From: Cupriavidus respiraculi
GTDB taxonomy: Bacteria; Pseudomonadota; Gammaproteobacteria; Burkholderiales; Burkholderiaceae
Reading direction: 5' to 3'
NCBI RefSeq assembly: GCF_914271545.1
Contig: NZ_CAJZAH010000005.1
Location: 210,488 to 274,487, forward strand
DNA: 64,000 nucleotides
Shown: positions 20,591 through 34,995 of the stretch, piece after piece
How positions within the stretch are numbered: position 1 is the stretch's first letter
Layout of the letters: each line of letters begins with the position of its first letter
The notes under the pieces: model-generated
Told to the model about the DNA's origin: nothing
Databases searched by the model: none
What the model saw: the letters and a program-made list of their open reading frames with translations, nothing else
Translations under genes and position numbers: made by a program

Positions 20591-21373
20591 GTGAAGCACG
20601 TCAGCTCGCGCGACAACGCGCTGTTCAAGCATCTGAAGGCCCTGGTCACGTCGACCCATCAGCGCCGCAAGGCCGGCCAATCCGTGCTCGACGGCGTGCA
20701 TCTGGCCGACGCCTATCTCGGCGCGATGGGCCAGCCGGTCAACTGCGTGGTGTCCGAGCGCCATCTGGACCATCCGGAGGTCGCGCCGCTGCTGCGCCGG
20801 GTGGACAGCGACCACGTCGTGGTGCTGGCCGATGCGCTGTTCGGCCAGATCACGGGCGTGGTCAACGGCATCGACCTGATGTTCGTGATCGACACCCCGG
20901 CCGGTCATCTGCCCTCGCATATCGATACCGACTGCATCATTCTCGACGGCGTGCAGGACGCGGGCAATGTCGGCTCCATCCTGCGCAGCGCCGCGGCGGC
21001 GGGCATCCGGCACGCCTTCCTTGGCACCGGCTGCGCCTTTGCCTGGTCCACCAAGACCCTGCGCGCCGGCATGGGCGCCAACTTCCATCTGAACATCGTC
21101 GAGCACTGCACGCTGGAGATGCTCGCGCCGCGGCTGGCGGTGCCGCTGCTGGCCACCTCGTCGCATGCGGATGCCGATGTCTACGACACGGACCTGCGCG
21201 GCGCGGTGGGCTGGGTGGTGGGCAACGAGGGCTCGGGCGTGAGCCCGGCGTGGATGGAGCGCGTCTCGCGCACCGTCGGCATTCCGCAGCCGGGCGGCAT
21301 GGAGTCGCTGAACGTGGCGGCCGCGGCCGCCGTGTGCCTGTTCGAGGCGGTCCGGCAGCGCCGCGGCCGCTAG
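20591..21373 (+). CDS. TrmH/SpoU-family RNA 2'-O-methyltransferase
   Basis: SAM-dependent RNA ribose methylation by family. The 260 residues include an N-terminal substrate-binding domain (about 1-100) and the SPOUT domain with motif 1 ILDGVQDAGNVGSILRSAAA, motif 2 WVVGNEGSGVSPAW and motif 3 IPQPGGMESLNVAAAAA. It starts with GTG at 20591 (the only start near the conserved N-terminus), 24 bp after rnhB. The exact RNA target (rRNA or tRNA) cannot be told from sequence. Confidence 0.93.
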   Translation: MKHVSSRDNALFKHLKALVTSTHQRRKAGQSVLDGVHLADAYLGAMGQPVNCVVSERHLDHPEVAPLLRRVDSDHVVVLADALFGQITGVVNGIDLMFVIDTPAGHLPSHIDTDCIILDGVQDAGNVGSILRSAAAAGIRHAFLGTGCAFAWSTKTLRAGMGANFHLNIVEHCTLEMLAPRLAVPLLATSSHADADVYDTDLRGAVGWVVGNEGSGVSPAWMERVSRTVGIPQPGGMESLNVAAAAAVCLFEAVRQRRGR

Positions 21374-21395
21374 CCGGCCGGTCGGGCAGGGTGGG

Positions 21396-22247
21396 CTAGT
21401 AGTTGTCCCGCTCGACCTTGATTTCCTGCAGGATGGTGGTGGCGATTTCCTCGATCGACTTGTGCGTCGACGACAGCCACTTGATGCCCTCGCGCCGCAT
21501 CATGGCCTCCGCCTCGTTGACCTCGTAGCGGCAGTTTTCCAGGGCGGCGTATTTGCTGCCCGGGCGGCGCTCGTTTCGGATTTCGGTCAGGCGCTGCGGA
21601 TCGATCGACAGTCCGAAGATCTTGCTCTTGAAGTCGTACAGCGCCGAGGGCAGGCGGCCGCGCTCGAAATCGTCCGGAATCAGCGGGTAGTTGGCGGCCT
21701 TCAGGCCGTACTGCATGGCCAGGTACAGGCTGGTCGGCGTCTTGCCGCTGCGCGAGACGCCCACCAGGATCACGTCGGCTTCGGCCAGGTTCTTGTGCGA
21801 CTGGCCGTCGTCGTGCGCCAGCGAGAAGTTGATGGCCTCGATCCGGTTCTTGTACGCCTCGGTATCCGCGTTCTGGTGGAAACGCCCGATGGCGTGGGTC
21901 GATTTGAGCCCCAGTTCCTTCTCCAGCGGCTCGATAAAGGTCTGGAACATGTCCAGGATCATCGCCTTGGCGCGCCGGATCGCTTTGTTCGATTCCGCAT
22001 TGACCAGCGTCGTGAACACGATAGGCTTGACGCCTTCGGCATAGAACGCCTCGTTGATCTTACCCACCGCGACATGTGCCTTTTCAGGCGTGTCGATAAA
22101 TGGCATGCGCACCTTGCGGAACCGCATTTCGAACTGCGCCAGGATGGAATGGCTGAACGTTTCGGCCGTGATGCCGGTGCCGTCGGACACGATGAAAACA
22201 GTACGGACGGCCGGCTTTTCTTCGCGCGGCGCTTCGGGCGGTTGCAT
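21396..22247 (-). CDS. ppsR: PEP synthase regulatory protein (kinase/pyrophosphorylase)
   Basis: Switches PEP synthase off and on by ADP-dependent phosphorylation and phosphate-dependent dephosphorylation of a threonine. The 283-residue DUF299-family protein has the P-loop-like GVSRSGKT at 163-170 and [19 protein letters not shown] near the N-terminus. The start at ATG 22247 ([15 protein letters not shown]) is chosen; the frame is open further upstream without conserved sequence. It is divergent from its target gene ppsA, a conserved arrangement. Confidence 0.95.
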   Translation of the reverse strand: MQPPEAPREEKPAVRTVFIVSDGTGITAETFSHSILAQFEMRFRKVRMPFIDTPEKAHVAVGKINEAFYAEGVKPIVFTTLVNAESNKAIRRAKAMILDMFQTFIEPLEKELGLKSTHAIGRFHQNADTEAYKNRIEAINFSLAHDDGQSHKNLAEADVILVGVSRSGKTPTSLYLAMQYGLKAANYPLIPDDFERGRLPSALYDFKSKIFGLSIDPQRLTEIRNERRPGSKYAALENCRYEVNEAEAMMRREGIKWLSSTHKSIEEIATTILQEIKVERDNY

Positions 22248-22625
22248 GTCTGGACAATTATTTGGAAGGGGTGCCCGCGAAAGTGTGGTGCGGCACGGTA
22301 GAATAGCGGCGATCTTTTCGCTAAGCAATTCTGCGGGGCGCCGGCCCGGCATCCAATCCGGGGCGAGATTGTCGACAATGGGCGGTGACAGGGCTTTCCG
22401 GCAGAGCAGTCATCCCGCCGGTCCCTCCTCGATCATGTCCGCCATGGTCGTCAACGCGCACGCATCGTCGGCCTGTCACGGCATGACAGACGATGCCGTG
22501 CGTCCCTCGGCGCCAGCCGCCGTCCCCCACGCGGGAATGCTTAGCCAAGCGATTCGTCCGGGCACAGAACGCCAACAACATACCGGGCGCAGGCGACAAG
22601 TTTCTTACTTCGTTTTGAGGCTGTT
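22248..22625. promoter_or_regulatory. Divergent ppsR/ppsA regulatory region
   Basis: 378 bp without a gene. It contains a perfect 12-bp palindrome ATTGTCGACAAT (22368-22379) that could be an operator, and a -10-like TAGAAT (22299-22304). The ppsA ribosome-binding site GAGG lies 5-6 bases before ATG 22626. No promoter pair is convincing enough to name. Confidence 0.4.
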
Positions 22626-25019
<2,394 letters not shown>

Positions 25020-25033
25020 GATGGGAAGTTCCT

Positions 25034-25059
25034 CCCCTCTCCCGCTAGCGGGAGAGGGG
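25034..25059 (+). repeat. Long inverted repeat after ppsA
   Basis: CCCCTCTCCCG and CGGGAGAGGGG form an 11-bp perfect stem around CTAG, 15 bp behind the ppsA stop. There is no T run. This palindrome type recurs between genes in Burkholderiaceae, so it may be a dispersed intergenic repeat rather than a terminator. Confidence 0.55.
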
Positions 25060-25078
25060 GCAAGCCGGCGGACTATCT

Positions 25079-25112
25079 ACCCCCGTAGCGCCCTCGCGTT
25101 GCGGGGGTTTTT
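25079..25112 (+). terminator. Rho-independent terminator of ppsA
   Basis: ACCCCCGTAGCGC and GCGTTGCGGGGGT pair over 13 positions (two G-U) around CCTC, followed by a T run. It ends 35 bp before the next gene. Confidence 0.85.
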
Positions 25113-25146
25113 GTTTGTGCTTTCCACCTTCAACGAAAGGAGCTTC

Positions 25147-25581
25147 ATGGCGGCGCATTTCATCTGGTTTGCCCTGGCGGTCGTGCTGGTGATCGCGGAA
25201 CTGGCGAGCCTGACCCTGTACCTGCTGATGCTGGCGCTCGGCGCGGTGGCGGCCGGCATTGGCGCCGTGTTCGGCCTCGGTGTCGGCGCGCAGATCGTGA
25301 TCGCGGCGCTGGTGGCGCTGGCCGGCTTCGCGGTGTTGCGGCGCCTGCCGTATGGCAAGGTCAGGCGCGGCGCGGCGGCCACCGATCCGAGCGTCAACCT
25401 GGATATCGGCCAGGAAGTCGACGTGCCGGCGTGGGACGCCGACGGCCGCGCGCGCGTGCCGTATCGCGGCGCGCAGTGGAACGTGCAGTTGCGCGAGGGC
25501 GCGGTGCCGATGCTCGCGCCCGGACGCTACCGGATCGTCGAGGTACGCGGCAATACGCTGTTCGTCATGCCGCGCCAGTAA
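25147..25581 (+). CDS. NfeD family membrane protein (YbbJ-like)
   Basis: Small membrane partner of SPFH/stomatin proteins. The 144 residues have two or three membrane helices in the first 65 (FIWFALAVVLVIAELASLTL and the following Gly/Ala-rich hairpin). A soluble beta-barrel (OB-fold, about 80-140) has the motif GxxWNVQL and FVMPRQ at the end. AAGGAG five bases before ATG 25147 fixes the start. It is followed after 36 bp by the SPFH gene, the usual operon. Confidence 0.9.
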   Translation: MAAHFIWFALAVVLVIAELASLTLYLLMLALGAVAAGIGAVFGLGVGAQIVIAALVALAGFAVLRRLPYGKVRRGAAATDPSVNLDIGQEVDVPAWDADGRARVPYRGAQWNVQLREGAVPMLAPGRYRIVEVRGNTLFVMPRQ

Positions 25582-25617
25582 GCTGGCCCCATTCCTTTTC
25601 TTCGTAACGGAGCTTTC

Positions 25618-26547
25618 ATGTTCGATGTCATTGGCAGCGCGCTGCCCCTGCTGGTTTTGATCGCCGTGATCGTGCTGCTGGCGCAGAGCCTGAAGATCGT
25701 GCCGCAGCAGCATGCCTGGGTACTGGAGCGGCTGGGCAAGTACCACGGCACGCTCACGCCCGGGCTCAATGTGGTGCTGCCCTTTATCGACCGCGTGGCC
25801 TACAAGCATGTGCTGAAGGAAATCCCGCTCGATGTGCCGAGCCAGGTCTGTATCACGCGCGACAACACGCAGCTGCAGGTCGATGGCGTGCTGTACTTCC
25901 AGGTCACCGACCCGATGAAGGCCTCGTATGGATCGAGCAACTTCGTGGTGGCCATCACGCAGCTGTCGCAGACCACGCTTCGCTCGGTGATCGGCAAGCT
26001 CGAACTCGACAAGACCTTCGAGGAGCGCGAGTTCATCAACCACAGCATCGTCAATGCGCTGGACGAGGCGGCGTCGAACTGGGGCGTCAAGGTGCTGCGC
26101 TACGAGATCAAGGACCTGACGCCGCCCAAGGAAATCCTGCACGCGATGCAGGCGCAGATCACCGCCGAGCGCGAGAAGCGCGCGCTGATCGCGGCGTCCG
26201 AGGGCCGCCGGCAGGAGCAGATCAACCTGGCGTCAGGCGCGCGCGAGGCCGCCATCCAGAAGTCCGAGGGCGAGCGTCAGGCGGCGATCAATTCGGCGCA
26301 GGGCGAGGCGTCGGCGATCCTGGCGGTGGCCGAGGCGAATGCGCAGGCGATCGAGAAGATCGGCCGTGCGATCCGGGGCGAGGGCGGCATGGAGGCCGTC
26401 AACCTGAAGGTGGCCGAGGAATACGTCAATGCCTTCGGCAATCTGGCCAAGGCCGGCAATACGCTGATCGTGCCGGGCAACCTGGGGGACATGAGTTCGA
26501 TGGTCGCGTCCGCGTTGCAGATCGTCAAAGGGCACAAGGCGGGGTAG
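25618..26547 (+). CDS. qmcA: SPFH/Band 7 (stomatin-like) membrane protein
   Basis: Membrane-domain organising protein of the prohibitin/stomatin family. The 309 residues have one N-terminal membrane helix (about 5-25), then the Band 7 domain (QQHAWVLERLGKYHGTLTPG, about 35-200), a coiled-coil tail rich in Ala/Glu/Arg (about 190-240), and a conserved C-terminal segment with ANAQAIEKIGRAI. It forms an operon with the NfeD partner and is convergent with smpB. Confidence 0.92.
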   Translation: MFDVIGSALPLLVLIAVIVLLAQSLKIVPQQHAWVLERLGKYHGTLTPGLNVVLPFIDRVAYKHVLKEIPLDVPSQVCITRDNTQLQVDGVLYFQVTDPMKASYGSSNFVVAITQLSQTTLRSVIGKLELDKTFEEREFINHSIVNALDEAASNWGVKVLRYEIKDLTPPKEILHAMQAQITAEREKRALIAASEGRRQEQINLASGAREAAIQKSEGERQAAINSAQGEASAILAVAEANAQAIEKIGRAIRGEGGMEAVNLKVAEEYVNAFGNLAKAGNTLIVPGNLGDMSSMVASALQIVKGHKAG

Positions 26548-26558
26548 GTGGAACAGGT

Positions 26559-26582
26559 GCGCGGCGCGATAGGGCGCCGCGC
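26559..26582. terminator. Hairpin between convergent qmcA and smpB
   Basis: GCGCGGCGC and GCGCCGCGC form a 9-bp perfect stem around six bases. It sits between the two convergent stop codons and touches that of smpB. No T run on either side, so termination is only suggested. Confidence 0.4.
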
Positions 26583-27034
26583 TACTCCTTGGCGCCGCCC
26601 TTCAGAATGCGCGCCTTCTCGCGCTGCCAGTCGCGGTTTTTCTCGGTCTCGCGCTTGTCGTACAGCTTCTTGCCCTTGGCCAGGCCGATCTCGCATTTGA
26701 CGCGGCCGCGGGTGTAGTGCAGGTTCAGCGGCACCAGCGTATAGCCGCGCTGCTCGACCTTGCCGATCAGCTTGCTGATCTCGTCGGACTTGAGCAGCAG
26801 CTTGCGGGTGCGCACCGGGTCGGGCGTGACGTGGGTCGAGGCGCTTTGCAGCGGGCTGATATGCGCGCCGATCAGGAACAGCTCGGCGTCGCGCACCACC
26901 ACGTAGCCCTCCTTGATCTGCACGCGGCCGGCGCGGATGGCTTTCACTTCCCAGCCTTCGAGCACGATGCCGGCTTCATATCGCTCTTCGATGAAATAGT
27001 CGAAGAACGCCTTCTTGTTGTCTGCGATGGTCAT
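26582..27034 (-). CDS. smpB: SsrA-binding protein
   Basis: Binds tmRNA and delivers it to stalled ribosomes for trans-translation. The 150-residue OB-fold protein starts at ATG 27034 ([20 protein letters not shown]) and contains [19 protein letters not shown] and the basic C-terminal tail [20 protein letters not shown]. It is divergent from ratA, an arrangement conserved from E. coli to beta-proteobacteria. Confidence 0.97.
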   Translation of the reverse strand: MTIADNKKAFFDYFIEERYEAGIVLEGWEVKAIRAGRVQIKEGYVVVRDAELFLIGAHISPLQSASTHVTPDPVRTRKLLLKSDEISKLIGKVEQRGYTLVPLNLHYTRGRVKCEIGLAKGKKLYDKRETEKNRDWQREKARILKGGAKE

Positions 27035-27217
27035 GCGTTGGGGAGAGAGAGGGCGGGATGCCGGGGCGGGATGCCGCTCGGCATGTCGCAAAGGATGTCC
27101 CTTGCTCCCGTGTCGGCTAAAATCCGGATTCTAGCAAACAGACCCGGGCCGGTATTGGCTTTTGCGCGCCGCCAGGCGGTAAAGGCAGGCGAGCCGGCCG
27201 TTCGGATTGATCGAGAT

Positions 27218-27655
27218 ATGGCAGACGTCCATAAGACCGTGCTGCTCGGCTACTCGGCCGAACAGATGTATGACCTGGTCACGCGCATCGAGGACTATCC
27301 CAAGTTCCTGCCCTGGTGCGGTGGCGTGGAAGTGTTCGAGCAGACCGAGACGCTGCTCGATGCCAAGCTCCATATCCACTTCAACGGCATCAAGCAGTAT
27401 TTCCACACGCGCAACACGCAGCAGCGGCCCACGCGCATCGACATGAATTTCGCCGATGGCCCGTTCAAGGCGTTCAACGGCTACTGGCATTTCATTCCGC
27501 TGCGGGCCGATGCCTGCAAGATCGAATTCCACCTGCACTACGAGTTCTCCAGCATTCTGCTGGAGAAAATCATCGGCCCGGTATTCAGCATGATCGCCAA
27601 TACCTTTGTCGATGCTTTCGTCAAGCGCGCCGAAGTCGTCTATGGCGCCAGCTGA
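27218..27655 (+). CDS. ratA: RatA/COQ10-type START-domain protein
   Basis: Member of the ubiquinone-binding COQ10/RatA family. In E. coli RatA was reported to block 70S assembly; other homologues act as coenzyme Q chaperones. The 145 residues have the family start VLLGYSAEQMYDLVTRIEDYPKFLPWC and the end IANTFVDAFVKRAEVVYG. It starts at ATG 27218. Its 3' end overlaps rnfH by 14 bp, implying one operon. Which of the two functions applies here is open. Confidence 0.92.
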   Translation: MADVHKTVLLGYSAEQMYDLVTRIEDYPKFLPWCGGVEVFEQTETLLDAKLHIHFNGIKQYFHTRNTQQRPTRIDMNFADGPFKAFNGYWHFIPLRADACKIEFHLHYEFSSILLEKIIGPVFSMIANTFVDAFVKRAEVVYGAS

Positions 27656-28025
27656 TTTGCCGAGTTTGCCCAATTCGGCGTCCCCGGTTCGCGTCTCGGT
27701 CTGCTTCGCGCGGCCGGGCGAGGTATTCCTGCGGGATGTCGAGGTGCCGGCCGGCACCACGATCGCAGCGGCCATCGCGGCCTCGGGTTTGCTGCAGGCC
27801 TGCCCGGAGGTCGATCCCGCGACGATGCGCGTGGGCATTTTCAGCAAGTTGAAGACGCCGGACACGGCGGTGCGCGAAGGGGATCGGATCGAGGTCTACC
27901 GGCCGCTGCTGGCCGACCCCAAGACCGCGCGGCGCAAGCGGGTGCTCAAGACCCGCCAGGGCGGCACGCGCGAAGGGCAGAAGTGGTTGCGAGGGGCGGT
28001 GGATACGCCCGAGCAGGGCAGCTGA
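27642..28025 (+). CDS. rnfH: RnfH family ubiquitin-like protein (RatB)
   Basis: Small beta-grasp-fold protein of unknown exact function, always next to ratA. The 127 residues from ATG 27642 contain VRVSVCFARPGEVFLRDVEV, the VGIFSK motif and DRIEVYRPLLADPKTARRKR, diagnostic for the family. An extra C-terminal tail of about 25 residues goes beyond the usual length. It overlaps ratA by 14 bp. Confidence 0.9.
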   Translation: MAPADLPSLPNSASPVRVSVCFARPGEVFLRDVEVPAGTTIAAAIAASGLLQACPEVDPATMRVGIFSKLKTPDTAVREGDRIEVYRPLLADPKTARRKRVLKTRQGGTREGQKWLRGAVDTPEQGS

Positions 28026-28068
28026 GCGGTCGCGGCCCCGCGCCCCGGCCCCTTTTCAGCGCGGTGCG

Positions 28069-28608
28069 CTAGGCGCAGAACTTCGCCAGATCCGCGTTCG
28101 CCTTGCTCAACTCGGCCTCGCGCTGCGCGGCGTCCATCGGCTGCAGGCTGCCGTCCGGTCCCGCGACGGCGGTGCGCCGGCCCTGTTGCAGCGCCTCGGC
28201 GTAATGGCGCAGGCTCGCGCAGCGGCTCTGGCGCTCCAGCCCCGCCTGCAATTGCGCGGCTTCCTCCATCTCGACCTTGCGTTGCGCCTCGCGACGCTGC
28301 CGGAACGCGGCCTCGGCGTCCGGGGCGGGCCCGGCCGCCACGGCGGCCACGCCGGGTGCCTTGGCTTGCGGCGCGGGCTGGGTGTCCGGCTCGGTCACGG
28401 GGCGGAACTGGCCGGCAAAGCGATCCGGCACCTTGACGAGGCTGCGTGCGGGCACCGAGGGCGGGGGCGGCACGTCGCTGTAGACCATACGTCCATTGGT
28501 GTCGCGCCACTGCCACTGCGATTGCGCGGCGGCGGGCAAGGGCAGCACGGCCAGGCCGGCGAGGGCCATGCAGGCGAAAGCGGCGAAAGGCGGGAGGCAG
28601 CGGGTCAT
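28069..28608 (-). CDS. DUF4124 domain-containing exported protein
   Basis: Function unknown. The 179 residues begin with a signal peptide (cleavage near AAA|QSQWQW). The DUF4124 core is QWRDTNGRMVYSDVPPP, where the aromatic/Asp/Ser pattern is typical. An Ala/Glu/Arg-rich helical region (about 95-175) follows. It is convergent with rnfH. Confidence 0.85.
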   Translation of the reverse strand: MTRCLPPFAAFACMALAGLAVLPLPAAAQSQWQWRDTNGRMVYSDVPPPPSVPARSLVKVPDRFAGQFRPVTEPDTQPAPQAKAPGVAAVAAGPAPDAEAAFRQRREAQRKVEMEEAAQLQAGLERQSRCASLRHYAEALQQGRRTAVAGPDGSLQPMDAAQREAELSKANADLAKFCA

Positions 28609-28673
28609 GGCGGCGCGCGGGGAGGCCAGATCGGACCCGGCGCGCGGGGGCGCCAGGTGACGTGCGCGCTAGT

Positions 28674-29636
28674 TTAGGCAGCTTTGTCGGTGGCGTGCAA
28701 GCGCACCGACCAGGCCACGCCGACCATCAGCAACACGATGGCGGCGATCTCCAGCGGGCGGGGCCAGCGCGCATCGAACACGAAGCCGTAGGCCAGCGCG
28801 AACAGCGTCTCGAACACGATCATCTGCCCGGACAAGGTCAGCGGCAGCCGCCGGCTGGAGATATTCCACAGGTTGTTGCCGATCAGCGACGCGCCCAGCG
28901 CCACGGCGGCGTTGACCATCCAGAACCATTGCCAGTCCCGGCCGCTGCCCGGCGCCGTCAGCGCGTCGCCCGCCACCAGCCAGCCGACCAGCGCGAGGCA
29001 CAGGGAGACCAGGCCGGTGGACAGCCCATACAGCGCCGACCATTCGTTGCCGCTGTACTGCGGATTGCGCTGCAGATAGCGGGCGTTGTCCACGGCATAG
29101 AGCGTCCAGCAGATCAGCGCCCCCACCGCGCACAGCACGCCGGCCATCTTCTGCCATGCGGTGCGCGCCGCCTCCCCGGCGGCCGCCCCGTGGGCGCCGC
29201 CGCCATGGCCGGCGAACAGGTCGATATTGATGCAGGCGATACCGGCCGCGACCACCAGCAGCGGCCAGACCAGCCGGGACAGCGGCACCGCGCCGTGGTC
29301 GCGGCGGCCCATCAGCGTGACGGAGATGGGCAGGATGCCGATGATCAGGGAAGTGGGCCCGACGCCGGCGAGCTGGACGCCGAACGCCAGCAGCACGTAG
29401 TACAGGAGATTGCCGGTGAAGGCCTGGCGCAGCAGGGCGATGCAGTCGGCCCGCGTCAGCTTGCGGGCGATGCGGCGCATCAGGGGCAGGGCGGCGACGA
29501 AGGCGACCAGCCCGTAGGCCAGGTATCGCCCGATGGCCAGCTCCCAGGGGGAGAATACGGGCAGCAGCTTGGGGGCGATGAATACCATGCCCCAGAACGC
29601 GCCGGCCAGCAGGCCGCACAGTACGCCTATGCCCAT
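28674..29636 (-). CDS. EamA/DMT-family transporter
   Basis: Inner-membrane carrier of the drug/metabolite superfamily; substrate unknown. The 320 residues have about ten membrane helices in two EamA repeats (first starting GLLAGAFWGMVFIAPKLLPV, second near 165-310). The central part (about 145-165) has a His/Gly/Ala-rich loop, GHGGGAHGAAAGEAA, that is longer than usual. It is divergent from guaB with 124 bp between. Confidence 0.9.
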   Translation of the reverse strand: MGIGVLCGLLAGAFWGMVFIAPKLLPVFSPWELAIGRYLAYGLVAFVAALPLMRRIARKLTRADCIALLRQAFTGNLLYYVLLAFGVQLAGVGPTSLIIGILPISVTLMGRRDHGAVPLSRLVWPLLVVAAGIACINIDLFAGHGGGAHGAAAGEAARTAWQKMAGVLCAVGALICWTLYAVDNARYLQRNPQYSGNEWSALYGLSTGLVSLCLALVGWLVAGDALTAPGSGRDWQWFWMVNAAVALGASLIGNNLWNISSRRLPLTLSGQMIVFETLFALAYGFVFDARWPRPLEIAAIVLLMVGVAWSVRLHATDKAA

Positions 29637-29676
29637 CGATCCGCGTCCCCCGCCTGAAAAAAGCCTTCGAGCATAG

Positions 29677-31224
<1,548 letters not shown>

Positions 31225-31255
31225 GCGCCGACCGGGTCGCGCCGGCCGGTCCGCG

Positions 31256-31277
31256 GGGAGGCGGGATGCCGCCTCCC
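31256..31277 (+). repeat. Hairpin behind guaB
   Basis: GGGAGGCGG and CCGCCTCCC form a 9-bp perfect stem with a 4-nt loop, 31 bp after the guaB stop. No T run follows. It may be a processing or weak termination site before the small membrane-protein gene. Confidence 0.4.
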
Positions 31278-31335
31278 TCATCGGGGCCTGTCGCATTGCA
31301 GGGCAGGAAGCGACAGCCACGTTCGAGGAGATGCG

Positions 31336-31921
31336 ATGAAGGTCCTGCTGAGAACCGTGCTGTTCTTCAACGCCTTGCTCTACCTGATGGCCGGCCTGCT
31401 GCTGCTGGTCGCGCCGTTCGCCACGCTGTACAGCGCGCTGCAGCTGCCCCAGCCGCAGCCGGCCATGTATGGCCAGTTGCTCGGCGTGGCGCTGGTGGGC
31501 ATGGCGCTGCTGTCATGGCAGGCCACGGTCCACGGCGAGCTGGCCGCCGCCGTCGGGCGCACCATGGGCCAGGTCAACGTGGTCAGCGCGATGGTCGTCG
31601 CGGCATGGCTGGTGTTCCTGGACCTGCCGGTGCAGGGCGCGGGAAAGATCTGGCTGTGGCTGCTGGCGGCCATGCTGGGCATCTTCGCGCTGATGCTGCT
31701 GCCCACGGCCAAGACCATCCGCATCCGCGAGCGCGAACAACGTAAAGCCCGACAGAACGACAAGACCCACGATATTGGCCCGGTGCCGGCGACGCCCGCC
31801 GGCCGTCCGTACCAGGCCCCAGAATTCCGGCGCGAGCCGGTCGTCACGCCGCCGCCCGGCTATGGTCCCGGCACGGAAGTGGTGACCGAGCCCGATCCGG
31901 TCGATACGCCACCCGCCCATC

Positions 31922-31947
<26 letters not shown>
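31336..31947 (+). CDS. Hypothetical four-helix membrane protein
   Basis: Not recognised by function. The 203 residues show four hydrophobic segments (about 8-30, 45-62, 75-95 and 103-122). A basic stretch ([18 protein letters not shown]) and a Pro-rich soluble tail of about 65 residues follow. Its 3' end overlaps guaA by 26 bp in another frame, so it is probably co-transcribed and perhaps translationally coupled with guaA. Codon use is like that of its neighbours. Confidence 0.8.
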
Positions 31948-33541
<1,594 letters not shown>

Positions 33542-34141
33542 GTGGACGTCCTTCGAAGACTATCGCCAGTTATCGAGAAATCGTCGTAACGCGTTGATTC
33601 GACAGGCAAAAACGCGTCACGGCATCTATCGGTGGCTAGCGCCGGCCCGCGAAACGAGTTGACGGTGGCACTGGCGGTAAGAATTCGAGACCGGTTGAGA
33701 CACACTCGCTCCCCATTTGAGACCTTTGCCGTCCTTGACGGTAAAGGTCTCGCCGCAGTGATCGAGCCGTCCATGACACGTCCACCGGGCGCTTCCTGCT
33801 GATTCCGCGGGGCTTGCGCATCCTCGGCCGCTATCCAGAGAAGGGCGGCCGCGCACAGTCACGTTTCTCTTCAGCTTGCAGCGAGCAGAACCGTCGATGC
33901 CGACCTCGCTCGGCCGGCATGGGCCCAGATCTCTCAGCGCCTCGGAAATTCGGCGAGCGCAGGCATGGCCTGCTGCGGAGCCTCCTCCATCACAGCCAAT
34001 GCCCCGAGCCCCTGACGATGAGGCCCTCGAGGCTGGAATGCACCAGCTGGCCTGGTCGACCATCAGCGCGGCAGCCATTGCGAATTGCATGAATCGCAGG
34101 GAGGCATTCTCGATCGTCTCCCCGGAGTCAGAGGGCCTGAG
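33542..34141. other. Gene-free stretch behind guaA with a hairpin and no recognisable gene
   Basis: 600 bp in which no frame on either strand looks like a protein of known type. Short open frames exist but lack the strong third-position G/C bias of the neighbours. A near-perfect inverted repeat at 33721-33749 (GACCTTTGCCGTC, loop CTT, GACGGTAAAGGTC) is the clearest structure. It may be the scar of an inserted and decayed element. No direct repeat of the guaA end was seen downstream. Confidence 0.5.
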
Positions 34142-34891
34142 TCAAAGTTGGCTCATGCCGCCGTCGGCAATGATCTCGGAGCCCACGATGTAGGCCGACT
34201 CCGGCGCCGTCAGATGCAGCACCGTCGCCGCGATCTCTTCCGCCGTGCCGAAGCGCCCGAGCGGGATCTGGCTCTGGATCTGCGCGGCTGTGGCCTCCTG
34301 CGCAGACGTATCCAGCCCCAACTTGCCGTAGATCGGTGTGGCGACCGGCCCTGGGCTGACCACGTTGACCCGCACGCCGCGCGGCAGCAATTCCGCCGAC
34401 AGCGTCTTGGCTAGCGAGATGACCGCGGCCTTGCTGGCCGCGTAGACCGAAGAATTCGGCATTCCGATGCGAGCATTGATCGAACCATTGATCAGGATGG
34501 CCGCTCCCGGGTTGAGCAGCGGCAGCAGCGCTTGGAGCTGGAAGTAGGGGCCCTTGACGTTGGTGTCGAATATCTGCTCCCACAGGCGTTCGTCCACATC
34601 CGCAAAGGCGGCGAACTTGGCCACGCCGGCGTTGAGGAAAACGGCATCGAGGCGCAGGTCCAGTTCGGCAAGCCTACTGGCCAGCGCCTTGGCATCGGCC
34701 AGGTTGCCTGCATCGTTGCGCAGACCAATGGCGTTGCCGCCCACCGCGGCCTGAGCTTGTGCCAGGGCGGCGGCATCCCGGCCCGTAATGACGACGCGGG
34801 CGCCTTCGGCGGCGAAAGCTTTGGCGGAGGCTAGGCCGATACCACTGCTGCCGCCGGTGACGAGTACGGTCTTATCGGAAAAGCGGTTCAT
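34142..34891 (-). CDS. SDR-family oxidoreductase
   Basis: NAD(P)-dependent short-chain dehydrogenase; substrate unknown. The 249 residues have the cofactor loop TGGSSGIG near residue 12, an NAG-type motif (FLNAGVAKF), catalytic Ser in INGSINAR, and YAASK with GVRVNVVSPGPVATP after it. AAGGAG eight bases before ATG 34891 fixes the start. It is divergent from a LysR regulator 104 bp away that probably controls it. Codon use is less G/C-biased than the core genes, hinting at later acquisition. Confidence 0.92.
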   Translation of the reverse strand: MNRFSDKTVLVTGGSSGIGLASAKAFAAEGARVVITGRDAAALAQAQAAVGGNAIGLRNDAGNLADAKALASRLAELDLRLDAVFLNAGVAKFAAFADVDERLWEQIFDTNVKGPYFQLQALLPLLNPGAAILINGSINARIGMPNSSVYAASKAAVISLAKTLSAELLPRGVRVNVVSPGPVATPIYGKLGLDTSAQEATAAQIQSQIPLGRFGTAEEIAATVLHLTAPESAYIVGSEIIADGGMSQL

Positions 34892-34958
34892 GAGTTTCTC
34901 CTTCGAAATCAGCGAATTGCTGTATCTGAATAATGGCGCAGCGTCAGAAGCTTTACGT

Positions 34959-34972
34959 ATCATGTTCGTGAT
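34959..34972. promoter_or_regulatory. Candidate LysR binding site between SDR and LysR genes
   Basis: ATCATGTTCGTGAT has ATCA/TGAT ends in the 104-bp divergent intergenic region, 24 bp before the LysR start. The ATC-N-GAT shape resembles known LysR boxes. No binding evidence is available from sequence. Confidence 0.35.
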
Positions 34973-34995
34973 GAAATCGTGCGAAGGAATCGAAC

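Noticed and set aside
33626-34090. Minus-strand frame ending KWGASVSQPVSNSYRQ, considered as a transposase fragment
   Set aside because: No motif of a transposase or integrase family could be recognised; left as an unexplained stretch.
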